DNA of 64,000 bases from Bacteroidota bacterium (GCA_023399595.1 JAEWOR010000021.1:7388-71387), one strand, 5' to 3'; positions 34,858 through 42,969 are shown, counted from the stretch's first letter. The notes: generated from the sequence alone by a model not told the origin. Numbers and translations are program-made.

Positions 34858-36453
34858 TTAATTTTTCAAAAGATTAATAGAAACCGTAGCCAAGTCTGAA
34901 TTGGGGAATTTTTTAAACAAATCTTTGTCAACTTTCAATCCAAGTTCCTCACAAACTTTATGGAAAACGCTAATTTCCACAATATATTGATCGGAGAAAC
35001 CATGTGTAGCATCATAAGCTGTTGCTGCAGTTTCACCAATGTTTTTTGCGGCAATTTCTGGATCTATCGTATGAAGTTCAATCACCAAAAGACCATGTTT
35101 TTTAATATGAGGAAGCCATTTTTCCAAATGTTCTTTTAAACTGAGTTCTACATTATTATTGCTTAATCTTTCCCCACGAAATGCAAAAGCACCAGTAGAA
35201 GTAGAAATTCTGTTTTCTTGTTTTTCTGGCTGGTTCCAAACTCTATTATGATCTAAAAAAGTTCTTATATTCAATAAATCTGAAAGATTAATATCATAAT
35301 TTTCTTTTAAATCTGATGCCAACAAATCTGGATTTCCGATGTCTCCCCAAATTACTTTAGCCCAAATATCATTATTAATTAAATTGGCTCTTGTTACATT
35401 CAACGCAGCTTGATTATAATCTGCTCCTACTAAAAAGAGAGGATGTTCTTCCAACATTTTCCCTCTTAAAGTATGTCTTTCAACCGTTTCGAAAATATGT
35501 TGTATAAAAGCTCCATTTCCGCAACCCATATCTAAAATTCCTTTTGGTTGCTGGGAAATAGGTTGATTAAAAATACTGATAATAAAATCTGTTACTATTT
35601 TAAAATAATTGCTGTGGGCGCCTCCGCTTCCCCAAACATTCATTTTTCTATCCACATGAATTTCATCTTCGTTATTGCTAACTTCACGCAGTTTGGAAGG
35701 GTTTCCAAATAATAAATCCTCCATTTTGTTCAGCATGGGAAGATAAGAAACCGTTACGCCATAGGAAGTAGCTCTTTTCGCAAAATATTCTCCAGTATCT
35801 GTGAATTTATAATTATTTTGATGTTTAGTAAACCAACCCAAAGAGGTTAGGAAATCCAAAATTTTCTCGAAATTAGAAGGGTTTTTATGGAATTCACCCG
35901 CTTGAAAAGAGGTTTCCATGAAGTATTTATGAAACATTCCTCGCATTCCCAATTGAACAATAATTGGTCCAGCAATGCAGCCTTCAAGATGGGCCAGAAC
36001 TTGCGTTAAAACTTCATTAGAATTAATTTCTTCGTCAGAAAATCCAAATTTGTTAGTGCTTTCTTGTAAGAGATAAGTGTAGTCTGAAAAAGTGGAAAAT
36101 TCAAAATTTTGAAATTGAGAAGTTGTTGCTTCTTGTAGAAAAGGCAATATTTTTTCGTAAAGAGTTACGTATTTTAAGACTTCTGTGGTTTTATCAGTGC
36201 GAGAAATATTTACAACATTCGTTGTATTGTCTACCTGATGCGTCAAAAATCCCTGAGAAGCCAAAATTCTTAAAGCTACATTAAGGTATCCTTCGTTTCC
36301 TTGCGCTTTTTTCAATATGTCATCTAGTGTAAGTTTTTTTTGTTCATCAATAAAAGAAATAATGTTTTTATTCTGCAGAGCACTTATTACAGGAGCTGTC
36401 GCAATTCCATCAAGGTGTCTAAATATTGTACTTCTAAGGAGTTTTTTATCCAT
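34858..36453 (-). CDS. SAM-dependent methyltransferase with duplicated N-terminal domain
   Basis: 531 residues. The C-terminal half is a class I methyltransferase with motif I GILDMGCGNGAFIQHI (305-320), then HPLFLVGADYNQAALNV and LVIELHTIDP. N-terminal to it are two related helical segments (about 13-70 and 155-207), each resembling the winged-helix dimerisation domain of O-methyltransferases (HLDGIATAPVISALQ / HLEGCIAGPIIVQLG). Substrate unknown; relatives include natural-product methyltransferases. It is followed by the GNAT gene. Confidence 0.8.
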   Translation of the reverse strand: MDKKLLRSTIFRHLDGIATAPVISALQNKNIISFIDEQKKLTLDDILKKAQGNEGYLNVALRILASQGFLTHQVDNTTNVVNISRTDKTTEVLKYVTLYEKILPFLQEATTSQFQNFEFSTFSDYTYLLQESTNKFGFSDEEINSNEVLTQVLAHLEGCIAGPIIVQLGMRGMFHKYFMETSFQAGEFHKNPSNFEKILDFLTSLGWFTKHQNNYKFTDTGEYFAKRATSYGVTVSYLPMLNKMEDLLFGNPSKLREVSNNEDEIHVDRKMNVWGSGGAHSNYFKIVTDFIISIFNQPISQQPKGILDMGCGNGAFIQHIFETVERHTLRGKMLEEHPLFLVGADYNQAALNVTRANLINNDIWAKVIWGDIGNPDLLASDLKENYDINLSDLLNIRTFLDHNRVWNQPEKQENRISTSTGAFAFRGERLSNNNVELSLKEHLEKWLPHIKKHGLLVIELHTIDPEIAAKNIGETAATAYDATHGFSDQYIVEISVFHKVCEELGLKVDKDLFKKFPNSDLATVSINLLKN

Positions 36454-36540
36454 ATTAATGATTTGGTTGGTAGTTCAATTTACATAAATTTTAAAGACGT
36501 AAAAATTTTTTAAAATTATTTTTAGTTTTCGAATTTTATT

Positions 36541-36560
36541 TTAACTTTGTATTTCAAAGT
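36541..36560 (+). promoter_or_regulatory. Promoter -7 box inside an inverted-repeat operator (copy 1)
   Basis: The perfect inverted repeat ACTTTG-TATTT-CAAAGT spans 36544-36560. Its left arm is also the TTTG of a TAACTTTG -7 box (36542-36549), so binding would block the promoter. Copy 2 is at 37554-37570. Confidence 0.75.
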
Positions 36561-36567
36561 GCTTTAT

Positions 36568-37185
36568 ATGAACTCTAAAAACTATCAAGAAGACCTTTCG
36601 CATATTCGCTCGATGATGGAGCGTTCTTCACGATTTATTTCATTAAGCGGCTTGTCGGGTGTTGTAGCTGGACTTGTTGCTTTAATTGGAGCTACTTATG
36701 TTTATTTTTTATTAGAAAAAAATGGCATTAATTATTTTGATGGAGCAAGCAATTTCTATTCTCCTGATTTGGTAGCTGAGCTTGTAATAGTTGCATTAAT
36801 TATATTGGTTTTGGCGATTTTTAGTGGCTATATTTTCACGGCAAGAAAATCAAAAAAAGAAAAAAGACCCATTTGGGATGCCACTTCTAAGAGGTTGCTC
36901 ATCCATTTTGCAGTTCCTTTGGTTACAGGAGGTTTATTTTGTTTGGCGTTATTGTACCATCATCTTATTGTTCTTTTAGCACCTTCAACATTGGTTTTTT
37001 ATGGTTTAGCTTTGGTAAGTGCAAGTCAGTACACCTTTAAAGACATTAAGTATTTAGGTTTTTGTCAGATTATTTTAGGACTTATTTCTTTTTTCTTTTT
37101 AGGATGGGGATTAGTGACTTGGGCAATTGGTTTTGGACTTTTGCATATTGTGTATGGAAGCATAATGCATGTGAAATATAAGTAG
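36568..37185 (+). CDS. Multi-pass membrane protein, unknown function
   Basis: 205 residues from ATG 36568 (MNSKNYQEDLSHIRSMMERS). An N-terminal helix with RSMMERSSRFISLSG, then about six membrane segments (roughly 35-55, 75-97, 110-130, 137-157, 163-180, 183-200). I do not recognise the family; relatives are common next to small winged-helix regulators in flavobacteria. Its promoter carries the operator described above, and the regulator gene follows 57 nt later, which suggests regulation by that protein. Confidence 0.75.
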   Translation: MNSKNYQEDLSHIRSMMERSSRFISLSGLSGVVAGLVALIGATYVYFLLEKNGINYFDGASNFYSPDLVAELVIVALIILVLAIFSGYIFTARKSKKEKRPIWDATSKRLLIHFAVPLVTGGLFCLALLYHHLIVLLAPSTLVFYGLALVSASQYTFKDIKYLGFCQIILGLISFFFLGWGLVTWAIGFGLLHIVYGSIMHVKYK

Positions 37186-37242
37186 GCTGAAATTATAAGT
37201 ATTTCCTAAAATCTAAATCAATTATTTAAAAAAGATTTCGTT

Positions 37243-37533
37243 GTGGTTAATATTAATCAATTAAATAAAGAATTTGAAAGCAGAGTCCGTCTCGGAATTA
37301 TGTCCGTGTTGGTGGTGAATGACTGGGTTGATTTTAACGAAATGAAAAAACTTTTGGAAGTAACAGACGGGAATTTAGCGAGTCATAGTTCTGCGTTGGA
37401 GAAATCTGGATTTATAGAAATTAAAAAAGAATTTGTGGGCAAAAAACCTAAAACATCTTACAGAGTCACGCAAGTGGGTAGAGATGCATTTCATCAGCAT
37501 ATCAATGCATTAGAAAAACTATTGAGAATATAA
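37243..37533 (+). CDS. Winged-helix regulator (HTH_34 / transcriptional regulator, MarR-like small protein)
   Basis: 96 residues: a compact winged helix (NKEFESRVRLGIMSVLVVN, MKKLLEVTDGNLASHSSALEK, KKPKTSYRVTQVGRDAF) with no ligand domain, matching the HTH_34 (PF13601-type) family. The only start in the correct frame is a GTG at 37243. Its genes before and after carry the same inverted repeat in their promoters, a strong hint that it is their repressor. Starts GTG, so weak expression is plausible. Confidence 0.85.
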   Translation: MVNINQLNKEFESRVRLGIMSVLVVNDWVDFNEMKKLLEVTDGNLASHSSALEKSGFIEIKKEFVGKKPKTSYRVTQVGRDAFHQHINALEKLLRI

Positions 37534-37551
37534 GCTCTTTTTTTTGAAATT

Positions 37552-37570
37552 TTACTTTGTATTTCAAAGT
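37552..37570 (+). promoter_or_regulatory. Inverted-repeat operator (copy 2) at the promoter of the 37589 gene
   Basis: ACTTTG-TATTT-CAAAGT at 37554-37570 is identical in arms and spacer to the copy at 36544-36560. The left arm again overlaps a TTACTTTG -7 box, 19 nt before the ATG at 37589. Confidence 0.75.
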
Positions 37571-37588
37571 ACTTTAAATATAAATATT

Positions 37589-37891
37589 ATGAAAACACTA
37601 TCAAAAAACAGCATTCATAGAAGCATTATTATTTACATTGGTGCATTATCTCTACTAATAATACCATTTGTAGGGATGCAGGTATCAACAGAAGTGAACT
37701 GGACTTTTACGGATTTTCTGGTTGGAGGAATTTTATTAATGGTTGCAGCAACCTCGGTGAATCTTATTTTGAATTTTATTCATATCAAAACTCTAAAAAT
37801 TGTTCTTCTCATCCTTAGTTTCATTTTCATCGTTCTTATTTGGGCGGAACTTGCAGTAGGGATTTTTGGAAGTCCATTTACAGGAAGTTAG
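37589..37891 (+). CDS. Small three-segment membrane protein under the same operator
   Basis: 100 residues from ATG 37589 (MKTLSKNSIHRSIIIYIGAL). Three predicted membrane segments (about 12-30, 40-60 and 66-90). No family recognised. The promoter copy of the HTH_34 operator implies common control with the 36568 gene. The longer reading frame start at 37544 runs into the promoter and is wrong. Confidence 0.75.
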   Translation: MKTLSKNSIHRSIIIYIGALSLLIIPFVGMQVSTEVNWTFTDFLVGGILLMVAATSVNLILNFIHIKTLKIVLLILSFIFIVLIWAELAVGIFGSPFTGS

Positions 37892-37996
37892 TAATTTTTA
37901 AAAATTAATGATTCTAGATTCACTCAATTAAGATTTTTTCAAATGAAAACTTAACCATATATATTACTCAAAACCAATGCTTTCTTGTTCAATTCA

Positions 37997-38239
37997 ATGT
38001 TTTGGTGGGTGTATGCAATGCTTTTGGTTTGTAGCTTTATCAATTGGGGGAATTTGGCAACTTTACACAATTTGAATTATAAAAAAGCTGATGATTATAA
38101 CTTCCTGAAAACCTTTCAGTTTAACGATGAAATTTTACAAGAGAAGTTTCCTAAAGAATATGTTCCTCAACATCAATATGATGAAAATGCTAGTTTCTTG
38201 TCCAAAATTGGCTACTACGAATTTTTAAATAATAAATAA
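37997..38239 (+). CDS. Hypothetical protein, possibly a truncated membrane protein
   Basis: 80 residues: one N-terminal hydrophobic segment (FWWVYAMLLVCSFINW), then a soluble tail with repeated Tyr/Asp/Lys (PKEYVPQHQYDENASF). It resembles a C-terminal remnant of a longer gene: the frame stays open upstream to 37955 but has no better start. Unrecognised. Followed directly by a hairpin that is better formed on the minus strand. Confidence 0.45.
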   Translation: MFWWVYAMLLVCSFINWGNLATLHNLNYKKADDYNFLKTFQFNDEILQEKFPKEYVPQHQYDENASFLSKIGYYEFLNNK

Positions 38240-38240
38240 A

Positions 38241-38272
38241 AAACCGCAGTAAAAATTTACTGCAGTTTCCAT
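38241..38272 (-). terminator. Intrinsic terminator for a minus-strand transcript
   Basis: AAACCGCAGTAAA / TTTACTGCAGTTT: the single C:A mismatch on plus becomes G:U on the minus-strand RNA, and only the minus direction is followed by a T tract (TTTTTTATTTATT). So it terminates minus-strand transcription rather than the 37997 gene. Confidence 0.65.
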
Positions 38273-38309
38273 GTTAATATGATGTCTTATGGTTGGTGTT
38301 TTTTCAGTT

Positions 38310-38400
38310 TACTGCAAAATGATGTTTAATTCTTTTATAATAAACGGGAGCTTCCAAGCGTTTTATATTTGATTTGTTTCATTTTGTTATTACAAATTTA
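38310..38400 (-). pseudogene. Possible 5' remnant of an aldo/keto reductase gene
   Basis: On the minus strand a -7-like TAAATTTG at 38393-38400 precedes an ATG at 38382 reading MKQIKYKTLGSSRLL, which resembles the start of aldo/keto reductases (MKYRTLG...), then a stop and no further similarity. With the minus-strand terminator at 38241-38272 this looks like a gene with an internal deletion, or a short RNA. The rest of 38273-38563 shows nothing I recognise. Only 15 residues support it. Confidence 0.25.
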
Positions 38401-38563
38401 TATTCTTATCAATACTACTTGCTAAGTGATATCACTAAAACTGTTTTGTAATTCTACGCAATTCGAATCGGGGAATTTACGGGCTTTGGAATCATTATAT
38501 CTTATGAGAATTGTATTCGAAAAGAGTTAAATTTCTTCCATGTTAATGATTAAAATAAATACT

Positions 38564-39115
38564 ATGAAAAGATTCAGCCTTTATATTTCAATCTTGAGCA
38601 TTCTAGCATTTATAAGTTGCAAAAAGGAAACTTCTACAACTTCTTCTACATCTAATGATTCTATAAATTTGGTTGAAAGCAATTCTATAGAAACAATAAT
38701 AGATTCGTCGGGCATTAAAAAGGAAGATTCTATTCTTAATAATAAACCTTTTATTAAAGAAGATGTAAAGAAAGGACTAATGCGTGAAATACAAAACAAT
38801 AAAATTATAAGAACCATAGATGCCGCAAGACTTCCCGTTACTATAGATGAAGAATTTACTCAGGAAAACCAAGAATTAGTATTGAAGATCCTACACTTTC
38901 CCAACAAAAATATTTCTGCAAAAATAAATACAGATGAAAAAGATTTTAATATTAGATTTAACCAAATAAAAACACCAAATGGTCAATTAGATGGTCCCTT
39001 TGGAAGAGATCTTTCTTATGAATTGTCTTCAAAAGGCGAAATTTTGTTAATAATTGGCAAGAGCAACATGGCTTCTGGTAAAACAATGGGGCTATTTTCT
39101 GTAAGTATAGACTAA
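38564..39115 (+). CDS. Hypothetical lipoprotein
   Basis: 183 residues from ATG 38564 (MKRFSLYISILSILAFISCKK). Lipobox AFISC with a Lys-Lys after the Cys; a Ser/Thr-rich linker then an alpha/beta domain (ITIDEEFTQENQELVLKIL, DGPFGRDLSYELSSKGE). No family recognised. The Met eight codons upstream would bury the signal peptide. Confidence 0.8.
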   Translation: MKRFSLYISILSILAFISCKKETSTTSSTSNDSINLVESNSIETIIDSSGIKKEDSILNNKPFIKEDVKKGLMREIQNNKIIRTIDAARLPVTIDEEFTQENQELVLKILHFPNKNISAKINTDEKDFNIRFNQIKTPNGQLDGPFGRDLSYELSSKGEILLIIGKSNMASGKTMGLFSVSID

Positions 39116-39159
39116 GTTTTGGTATAATTTCTGTTGTTGGCAAGACAAATTTATTTACT

Positions 39160-39675
39160 ATGAAAAATTTATGGTTAAGTGCGGTTGTCGCTTCCGCAGC
39201 ATTGGTAAGTTGTGGAACCGTGCAATCTATCGTGCAAAATACATTTCCCTATACTACTAATGTTTTGGTTTCAACGGGTGTTCCTGCAGATAAAGAAGTT
39301 ACTTCTACAAGTACAGCTTCTAATGTTCAAAGTTGGTTTGGCGGGAATAATAATGCGCAAATAAAAGATGTAAGAATTTCTGATGCCAAATTAAGTGTAG
39401 TAAGTCCTGCAGATGGAGATTTGGGAGCTTTAAAATCTATAAAAGTTTATATTTCTTCTAATGGAACTTCGGAGAAATTGGTAGCATCACGAAATGATAT
39501 TTCTTCTTCAAGTAAAAGCGTAAGCTTAGATTTAAATAGTGATGGTTATTTGGATGAAATAGTAAAATCAAGCGGTGTAACTGTAAAAACGGTTTACGAA
39601 TTAAGAAAACCTACAAAAACAGACATGAATTTAAGAGTTGCTTTAAATTTTAGCAGTGTTCCTGTTCAAAAATAA
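39160..39675 (+). CDS. Hypothetical lipoprotein
   Basis: 171 residues. Signal peptide with lipobox ALVSCG (Cys near 18), then a secreted domain of alternating strands (TNVLVSTGVPADKEVTSTST, SIKVYISSNGTSEKLVASR, KSVSLDLNSDGYLDEIV). Conserved-looking but unnamed. Ends at a strong bidirectional terminator shared with dtd. Confidence 0.8.
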   Translation: MKNLWLSAVVASAALVSCGTVQSIVQNTFPYTTNVLVSTGVPADKEVTSTSTASNVQSWFGGNNNAQIKDVRISDAKLSVVSPADGDLGALKSIKVYISSNGTSEKLVASRNDISSSSKSVSLDLNSDGYLDEIVKSSGVTVKTVYELRKPTKTDMNLRVALNFSSVPVQK

Positions 39676-39690
39676 AACAGCATATTTCAA

Positions 39691-39729
39691 ATAAAACAGC
39701 CTTTCAAAAAATTTGAAGGCTGTTTTATT
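39691..39729. terminator. Bidirectional intrinsic terminator
   Basis: ATAAAACAGCCTT and AAGGCTGTTTTAT arms (inner TCAAA/TTTGA) with short loop, T tract on both sides, between convergent genes. Confidence 0.88.
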
Positions 39730-40179
39730 TTAGCTTTTAGTTTGCGAATCCATCACTATTGTTACAGGTCCGTCATTTATTAAGGAAACCTTCATGTCGG
39801 CGCCAAAAATTCCTGCTTCTATTTTTAAACCAGATTTTGAAATCTCCTTTTTGAAATATTCAAACAAAGGAATGGCCTTGTCGGGTTTTGCAGCTTTTAT
39901 AAAAGAAGGTCTGTTGCCTTTTTTATAATCTGCAATTAATGTAAACTGACTAATACAAAGTATTTCCCCTTTTATATCTTGAACAGATAAGTTGAGTTTT
40001 CCTTCATCATCACCAAAAATCCTTAAATTAAGAATCTTTTGAACCAGCCAATCTGCATCCGTTTCTGCATCTTCTTCATTAATACCTACCAAAAGCATTA
40101 ATCCATTTCCTATTTCTCCAACAATTTTTCCATCCACTTTTACATGAGATTCGGAGACTCTTTGTATAACTACTTTCAT
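39730..40179 (-). CDS. dtd: D-aminoacyl-tRNA deacylase
   Basis: 149 residues with both Dtd signature motifs: SQFTLIADYKKGNRPSF (the SQFTL motif of the nucleophile Thr) and NDGPVTIVMDSQTKS at the C-terminus (the GP cis-Gly-Pro motif). It removes D-amino acids from tRNA. Start MKVVIQRVSESHVKVDGKIV is typical. Ends at a shared terminator. Confidence 0.96.
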   Translation of the reverse strand: MKVVIQRVSESHVKVDGKIVGEIGNGLMLLVGINEEDAETDADWLVQKILNLRIFGDDEGKLNLSVQDIKGEILCISQFTLIADYKKGNRPSFIKAAKPDKAIPLFEYFKKEISKSGLKIEAGIFGADMKVSLINDGPVTIVMDSQTKS

Positions 40180-40181
40180 CC

Positions 40182-40631
40182 TTAATAATATATTTGAAGG
40201 GTGTTAGTGGAAGAATTATATTGTGCAGGATAGGTTTTAGGAGGAACATTGGCAACTGCTGTAGGCTGTCCTGATAAAAGCATCCATTCAGCACCATCTT
40301 TTGGACAAATAATTTTAATGCCGTCTTTTACTTCCAATGTCGTGTTGCTGTCTGGACAAAGATGAGGAGCATTTCTATCATAGGCTTTAAAATCGTTTCC
40401 ATTTCTTACCACAATTAATCCACGAGTTCCAGATTGTAGTTCATCTATATACATCCAGCCTCCAGTGTTTTGTAAATCATAATAACCTGCAAGATTAAGA
40501 TCCAATGTTACATTAATAGGAATCGAAGGAAAGCAAGAAACTGTGTCTTCGTGATTTCTACATGAAGAAATACTTAATGCGCTGAACATCAATAAAATCA
40601 AAATACTATAAAGGGAAAAAGTTTTTTTCAT
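40182..40631 (-). CDS. Rieske-like lipoprotein lacking the histidine ligands
   Basis: 149 residues. Signal peptide with Cys24 in ISSCRN. The mature domain has APHLCPDSNTTLE (Cys92) and IICPKDGAEW (Cys109), the positions where Rieske [2Fe-2S] centres have CxH and CxxH, but both His are replaced here (LCPD, CPKD). So the fold is present but a normal Rieske cluster cannot form. Related flavobacterial proteins are annotated as Rieske-domain lipoproteins. Directly downstream of dtd (2-nt gap). Confidence 0.8.
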   Translation of the reverse strand: MKKTFSLYSILILLMFSALSISSCRNHEDTVSCFPSIPINVTLDLNLAGYYDLQNTGGWMYIDELQSGTRGLIVVRNGNDFKAYDRNAPHLCPDSNTTLEVKDGIKIICPKDGAEWMLLSGQPTAVANVPPKTYPAQYNSSTNTLQIYY

Positions 40632-40645
40632 TTCAAATTAATTGT

Positions 40646-40712
40646 TATCTTTGCTAGAAGTAAACGTAAAACATCACAAAACATTGTCCGACAAATGTCG
40701 GATTATTTTTTT
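40646..40712 (+). promoter_or_regulatory. Divergent promoter region of greA with palindrome
   Basis: TATCTTTG (40646-40653) is a perfect -7 box. 30 nt on, the palindrome TCCGACA-AA-TGTCGGA (40687-40702) is followed by TTATTTTTTT (40703-40712). It can act as a terminator hairpin in a ~79-nt greA leader, or as an operator lying between a second -33/-7 pair (ATTG near 40683-40686 and TATTTTTT at 40704-40711) that starts transcription just before greA, and overlapping the minus-strand promoter of the divergent gene. Confidence 0.6.
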
Positions 40713-40737
40713 ATACTAACCTTAAATTTTTAAAATT

Positions 40738-41208
40738 ATGGCAACGTATGTCACAAAAGACGGTTTGGAAAAAATGAAAGCAGACTTAGAGCAGCTGGAA
40801 ACCGTAGAAAGACCAAAAATTACGCAACAAATTGCAGAAGCTAGAGATAAAGGAGATCTATCAGAAAATGCTGAATATGATGCAGCTAAAGAAGCTCAAG
40901 GAATGCTAGAAATGAAGATTTCTAAATTGAAAGATGTTATTTCTACTTCAAAAGTAATTGATGAAAGCCAACTAGATATTTCTAAAGTTTCCATTCTTAC
41001 TACAGTACGTCTTAAAAATAATGGAACGAAACAGGAGCAAACATTTACTTTGGTTCCTGATAACGAAAGCGATCTTAAAACAGGGAAGATTTCTGTAAAT
41101 ACACCTATCGCAAAAGGTTTATTAGGAAAAGTTGTTGGAGAAACTGCAGAAGTAGTGTTGCCTAATGGTAACAAATTGTCTTTTGAAGTTTTAGAAATTT
41201 CTCTATAA
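40738..41208 (+). CDS. greA: Transcription elongation factor GreA
   Basis: 156 residues: N-terminal coiled coil (ITQQIAEARDKGDLSENAEY, with the acidic finger tip DLSENAEYDAAKE) and the C-terminal FKBP-like domain (SVNTPIAKGLLGKVVGET). GreA rescues backtracked RNA polymerase by stimulating cleavage of the 3' RNA. Divergent with the Rieske-like gene; the leader has a terminator-like palindrome, discussed in the findings. Confidence 0.97.
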   Translation: MATYVTKDGLEKMKADLEQLETVERPKITQQIAEARDKGDLSENAEYDAAKEAQGMLEMKISKLKDVISTSKVIDESQLDISKVSILTTVRLKNNGTKQEQTFTLVPDNESDLKTGKISVNTPIAKGLLGKVVGETAEVVLPNGNKLSFEVLEISL

Positions 41209-41266
41209 ATTCTAGTTTAAACGGAATAGTATTTGCAGAAAAAAATCAATTTTTAAAGCTAATAGT

Positions 41267-41656
41267 ATGAGTTCTATATTCACAAAAATAGTCAACGGAG
41301 AAATTCCATCTTATAAAATAGATGAGGATGAAAATTATTTGTCCTTTTTAGATGCAATGCCATTGGTGGAAGGGCATACATTGGTAATTCCTAAGGAAGA
41401 AGTGGATTTTATTTTTGATTTAGATTCCGATGCTTATAAAAATCTTTGGGGTTTTGCTCAAAAAGTAGCTAAAAAATTACAAAAAGCATATCCTGAGAAA
41501 AGGATTGCAGTTGCAGTGGTAGGTTTAGAAGTGCCACATGCGCATATTCATCTTATTCCCATTGAAAAAATGGAAGACATGAATTTTAAAAATCCTCGTT
41601 TAAAACTTTCAAGCGAAGAATATCTCAACATTCAGAACAAAATCATTAATTCTTAA
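41267..41656 (+). CDS. HIT family nucleotide hydrolase/transferase
   Basis: 129 residues with the histidine triad HAHIHLIPI (HxHxH) near residue 103 and the N-terminal SIFTKIVNGEIPSYKIDEDE of HINT/PKCI proteins. Hydrolyses adenosine phosphoramidates or dinucleotides; physiological substrate unknown. Follows greA by 58 nt, perhaps co-transcribed. Confidence 0.93.
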   Translation: MSSIFTKIVNGEIPSYKIDEDENYLSFLDAMPLVEGHTLVIPKEEVDFIFDLDSDAYKNLWGFAQKVAKKLQKAYPEKRIAVAVVGLEVPHAHIHLIPIEKMEDMNFKNPRLKLSSEEYLNIQNKIINS

Positions 41657-41661
41657 AATAT

Positions 41662-41688
41662 ACTTGTCAGGGAAAATCTCTGACAAGT
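41662..41688. repeat. REP-like palindrome between the HIT gene and clpX
   Basis: ACTTGTCAG (41662-41670) and CTGACAAGT (41680-41688) with a 9-nt centre. It shares the CTTGTCA word of the palindrome at 30008-30040. May also end the HIT transcript. Confidence 0.75.
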
Positions 41689-41709
41689 TTTATCTAAATC
41701 ATACTTTAT

Positions 41710-42891
41710 ATGAACGCAAACCAATGTTCATTCTGCGGAAGAAAAAGAAATGAAGTGCAGATGTTGGTGTCTGGACAGAACGGCTTTATATGTGAAAATT
41801 GTATTGAACAAGCGCACAGTATTATAAAAGAAGGGACTAAAAAAGAAAGCACTTCAGTTGCCAATTCTTTAGAGGAACTTAAAAAACCCAAAGAAATCAA
41901 AACTTTTCTCGATCAATATGTAATTGGACAAGATCAAGCCAAGAAACAGTTATCGGTTGCGGTTTACAATCACTATAAAAGGCTTCTTCATGCTAAAGAT
42001 GAAAACCGTGAAGTGGAGATTGAAAAATCCAATATTATTATGATTGGTGAAACAGGAACGGGTAAAACGTTACTTGCGAAAACCATTGCTAGAGAACTTA
42101 ATGTTCCTTTTTGTATTGTAGATGCTACAATTCTCACGGAAGCAGGTTATGTGGGGGAAGATGTGGAAAGTATATTGTCTAGACTATTAATGGTTGCAGA
42201 TTATGATGTTGAAAAAGCAGAAAGAGGAATTGTTTTTATAGATGAAATTGATAAAATTGCTCGTAAATCTGATAATCCAAGTCTTACAAGAGACGTTTCT
42301 GGTGAAGGTGTTCAGCAAGGTTTGTTGAAACTTTTGGAAGGAAGTATCGTGAATGTTCCACCGCAAGGAGGAAGAAAGCATCCAGACCAAAAATACATTC
42401 AAGTAAATACTCAAAATATTTTGTTTATCGCAGGGGGAGCTTTTGATGGAATTAAAGAAATCATTGAAAGAAGATTGAATAAACAAGCTATTGGATTTAG
42501 CTCTGAAAAAATTAACAAGGTAGATGAAGACGAATACATTTTAAGCAATCTTAATGCAATCGATTTAAGAAGTTTTGGTTTGATTCCTGAGCTTTTAGGT
42601 CGTTTTCCTATCATTACTTACTTAGATAAACTAACGAAAGAAACGTTGGTGAGAATTATGAAAGAACCTAAAAACTCTATCATTAATCAGTTTGTTGAGT
42701 TGTTTAAAATGGACGGCATTAAATTGTCTTTTTCTGATGGAGCCATTGAGAAAATTGTAGTAGAAACCATGGAAAAAGGTTTAGGCGCAAGAGGTCTTAG
42801 AGGAACCACAGAAAAGATTTTAGAAGATTATATGTTTTCAATTGGAGAACAAAAAGAAATTAAGTTAACAGAAAATAATATAATGCTTTAA
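41710..42891 (+). CDS. clpX: ATP-dependent Clp protease ATP-binding subunit ClpX
   Basis: 393 residues: zinc-binding domain with Cys6/Cys9/Cys28/Cys31 (CSFCGRKRNE, ICENC), Walker A GETGTGKT (113-120), Walker B GIVFIDEIDKIA (173-184), pore loop GYVGED and sensor-2 GARGLRG. ClpX unfolds substrates for ClpP; no clpP partner is in this window. Shorter than E. coli ClpX (424) but within range. Confidence 0.98.
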   Translation: MNANQCSFCGRKRNEVQMLVSGQNGFICENCIEQAHSIIKEGTKKESTSVANSLEELKKPKEIKTFLDQYVIGQDQAKKQLSVAVYNHYKRLLHAKDENREVEIEKSNIIMIGETGTGKTLLAKTIARELNVPFCIVDATILTEAGYVGEDVESILSRLLMVADYDVEKAERGIVFIDEIDKIARKSDNPSLTRDVSGEGVQQGLLKLLEGSIVNVPPQGGRKHPDQKYIQVNTQNILFIAGGAFDGIKEIIERRLNKQAIGFSSEKINKVDEDEYILSNLNAIDLRSFGLIPELLGRFPIITYLDKLTKETLVRIMKEPKNSIINQFVELFKMDGIKLSFSDGAIEKIVVETMEKGLGARGLRGTTEKILEDYMFSIGEQKEIKLTENNIML

Positions 42892-42899
42892 CATATTTT

Positions 42900-42931
42900 A
42901 TTGTAAATCTAAAAAAAAAAGTATAAATTTG
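42900..42931 (+). promoter_or_regulatory. Promoter of the T9SS cargo gene
   Basis: TAAATTTG (42924-42931) fits the -7 consensus; ATTG at 42900-42903, 20 nt upstream, is a one-mismatch -33 box. Confidence 0.6.
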
Positions 42932-42969
42932 CTCCGAATAATTCTCTCAACACAAAAATTGATACTAAA

